Origin: an uncultured Akkermansia sp.
GTDB taxonomy: Bacteria; Verrucomicrobiota; Verrucomicrobiia; Verrucomicrobiales; Akkermansiaceae
NCBI GenBank assembly: GCA_904501955.1
Contig: CAJGCY010000029.1
Location: 1-22,507, forward strand
Direction of reading: 5' to 3'
DNA: 22,507 bases
Positions 22,060 to 22,507 of the stretch are shown here, piece after piece. Both the position numbers and the translations under genes were made by a program. Position 1 is the first letter of the stretch, and every line of letters starts with the position of its first letter. The notes beneath the pieces are model-generated. The model was not told the origin of the DNA, searched no databases, and saw only the letters and a list, made by a program, of their open reading frames with translations.

Positions 22060-22507
22060 ATGAGAAGACCACCAATTCCCGGGTTGGTGCTGGCTGACGG
22101 ATGGCTGGCGCCGTATGAGCGAGAGATTAAAGCCCGCATGCGTTTGTATGATGGGCAGTTGCAGCGTATTTGCCGCCGCTATGGCTCACTGCTGAACTGT
22201 GCGGATGGATACAAGCGCATGGGATTCACACGCGATGCCGAGACCGGCGAGTGGATATACCGCGAGTGGGCACCGGGTGCGCGAGCTCTGTACCTGATTG
22301 GTGATTTCAACGGATGGAACCGCGAGAGCCACCCCATGCAGACCAATGCTGAGGGCGTGTGGGAGCTGCGCTTGCCTGCGGATGCCTTGGCTCATGGGCA
22401 GCACGTGAAGGTGCATGTGGTCGGTGCGGATAATGTGCACAAAGACCGTCTGCCCGCGTGGATTCGCTTCACGGAGCAAGACCCGAACACCTTCGACTAC
22501 AGCGGTA
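22060..22507 (+). CDS. glgB: 1,4-alpha-glucan branching enzyme, N-terminal part (runs off the window)
   Basis: The first 149 codons of an open frame that continues past the right edge. The order LAPYEREIKARM, GYKRMGFTR, then YREWAPGARALYLIGDFNGWN (residues about 67-87) and DRLPAWIRF is that of the eukaryote-like branching enzymes (GH13 subfamily 8), also found in Bacteroidales and Akkermansia. This is the carbohydrate-binding module 48 region; the catalytic barrel is outside the window. The enzyme adds alpha-1,6 branches to glycogen. An ATG at 22050 is in another frame and closes soon, so 22060 is the start. No Shine-Dalgarno sequence is present. Confidence 0.9.
   Translation, partial: MRRPPIPGLVLADGWLAPYEREIKARMRLYDGQLQRICRRYGSLLNCADGYKRMGFTRDAETGEWIYREWAPGARALYLIGDFNGWNRESHPMQTNAEGVWELRLPADALAHGQHVKVHVVGADNVHKDRLPAWIRFTEQDPNTFDYSG

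Noticed and set aside
22050..22100. ATG at 22050 as the glgB start
   Set aside because: It is in a different frame from the branching-enzyme sequence and lies partly in the -10 box.
1..22507. CRISPR array, prophage, insertion sequence or toxin-antitoxin system
   Set aside because: No regularly spaced repeats, transposase, integrase or paired small toxin/antitoxin genes could be seen; the only repeats are the palindrome at 9100-9253 and the tandem duplication at 10223-10655.

Overview
The window looks like a chromosomal stretch from a gut-type Verrucomicrobiota, most likely Akkermansia or a close relative (inference, moderate confidence). Supporting signs are a large secreted beta-strand-repeat protein whose signal peptide begins MKLHLP, a branching enzyme of the eukaryote-like type, an E. 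coli-like glutamate decarboxylase, moderately high G+C, and almost no Shine-Dalgarno sequences. I see no insertion sequence, prophage, integrase or CRISPR array. It is mostly housekeeping DNA with one surface-protein gene and a few small unknown genes.

Layout. 1-3735 (-) is the N-terminal part of a giant exported autotransporter-like protein that runs off the left edge; its first half has chlamydial-Pmp-like motifs and its second half has autotransporter beta-strand repeats. 3942-5477 (+) is pgi. 5570-9081 (+) holds four closely packed genes: an exported thioredoxin-fold protein, a small membrane protein, an AmgK-like sugar kinase and a stand-alone CHASE2-like membrane protein. A 154-bp nested palindrome (9100-9253) separates these from a lysine-rich unknown gene (-) and tRNA-Ser(UGA) (-). 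Two tandem small paralogues at 10234-10862 (+) encode exported His/Cys-rich proteins. A four-gene minus-strand operon, uxs-pyrF-thyA-folA (10983-14023), joins UDP-xylose synthesis with pyrimidine and folate genes. It diverges from recQ (14110-15957, +). recQ and the phosphoglucomutase gene (-) converge on a strong bidirectional terminator. Next come a translationally coupled membrane protein/YafK-like L,D-transpeptidase pair (-), glutamate decarboxylase (-), lipA (+) and the 5' end of glgB (+).

How they work together. pgi, phosphoglucomutase and glgB cover the route from glycolysis to glycogen. uxs makes UDP-xylose, probably for surface glycans. pyrF, thyA and folA supply UMP, dTMP and tetrahydrofolate. 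AmgK-like and YafK-like proteins point to cell-wall recycling and remodelling. Gad would give acid tolerance and GABA.

The most striking signal is regulatory. Eight transcription units (pgi, the 9268-9903 unknown, uxs, recQ, pgm, the 19356 membrane protein, lipA, glgB) each have a recognisable -35/-10 promoter with a 16-17 nt spacer whose -10 box ends only 8-10 nt before the start codon. The mRNAs should therefore be leaderless or carry 1-4 nt of leader, and most genes show no Shine-Dalgarno sequence. For three genes this promoter geometry also argues for a later start codon than the longest ORF gives.
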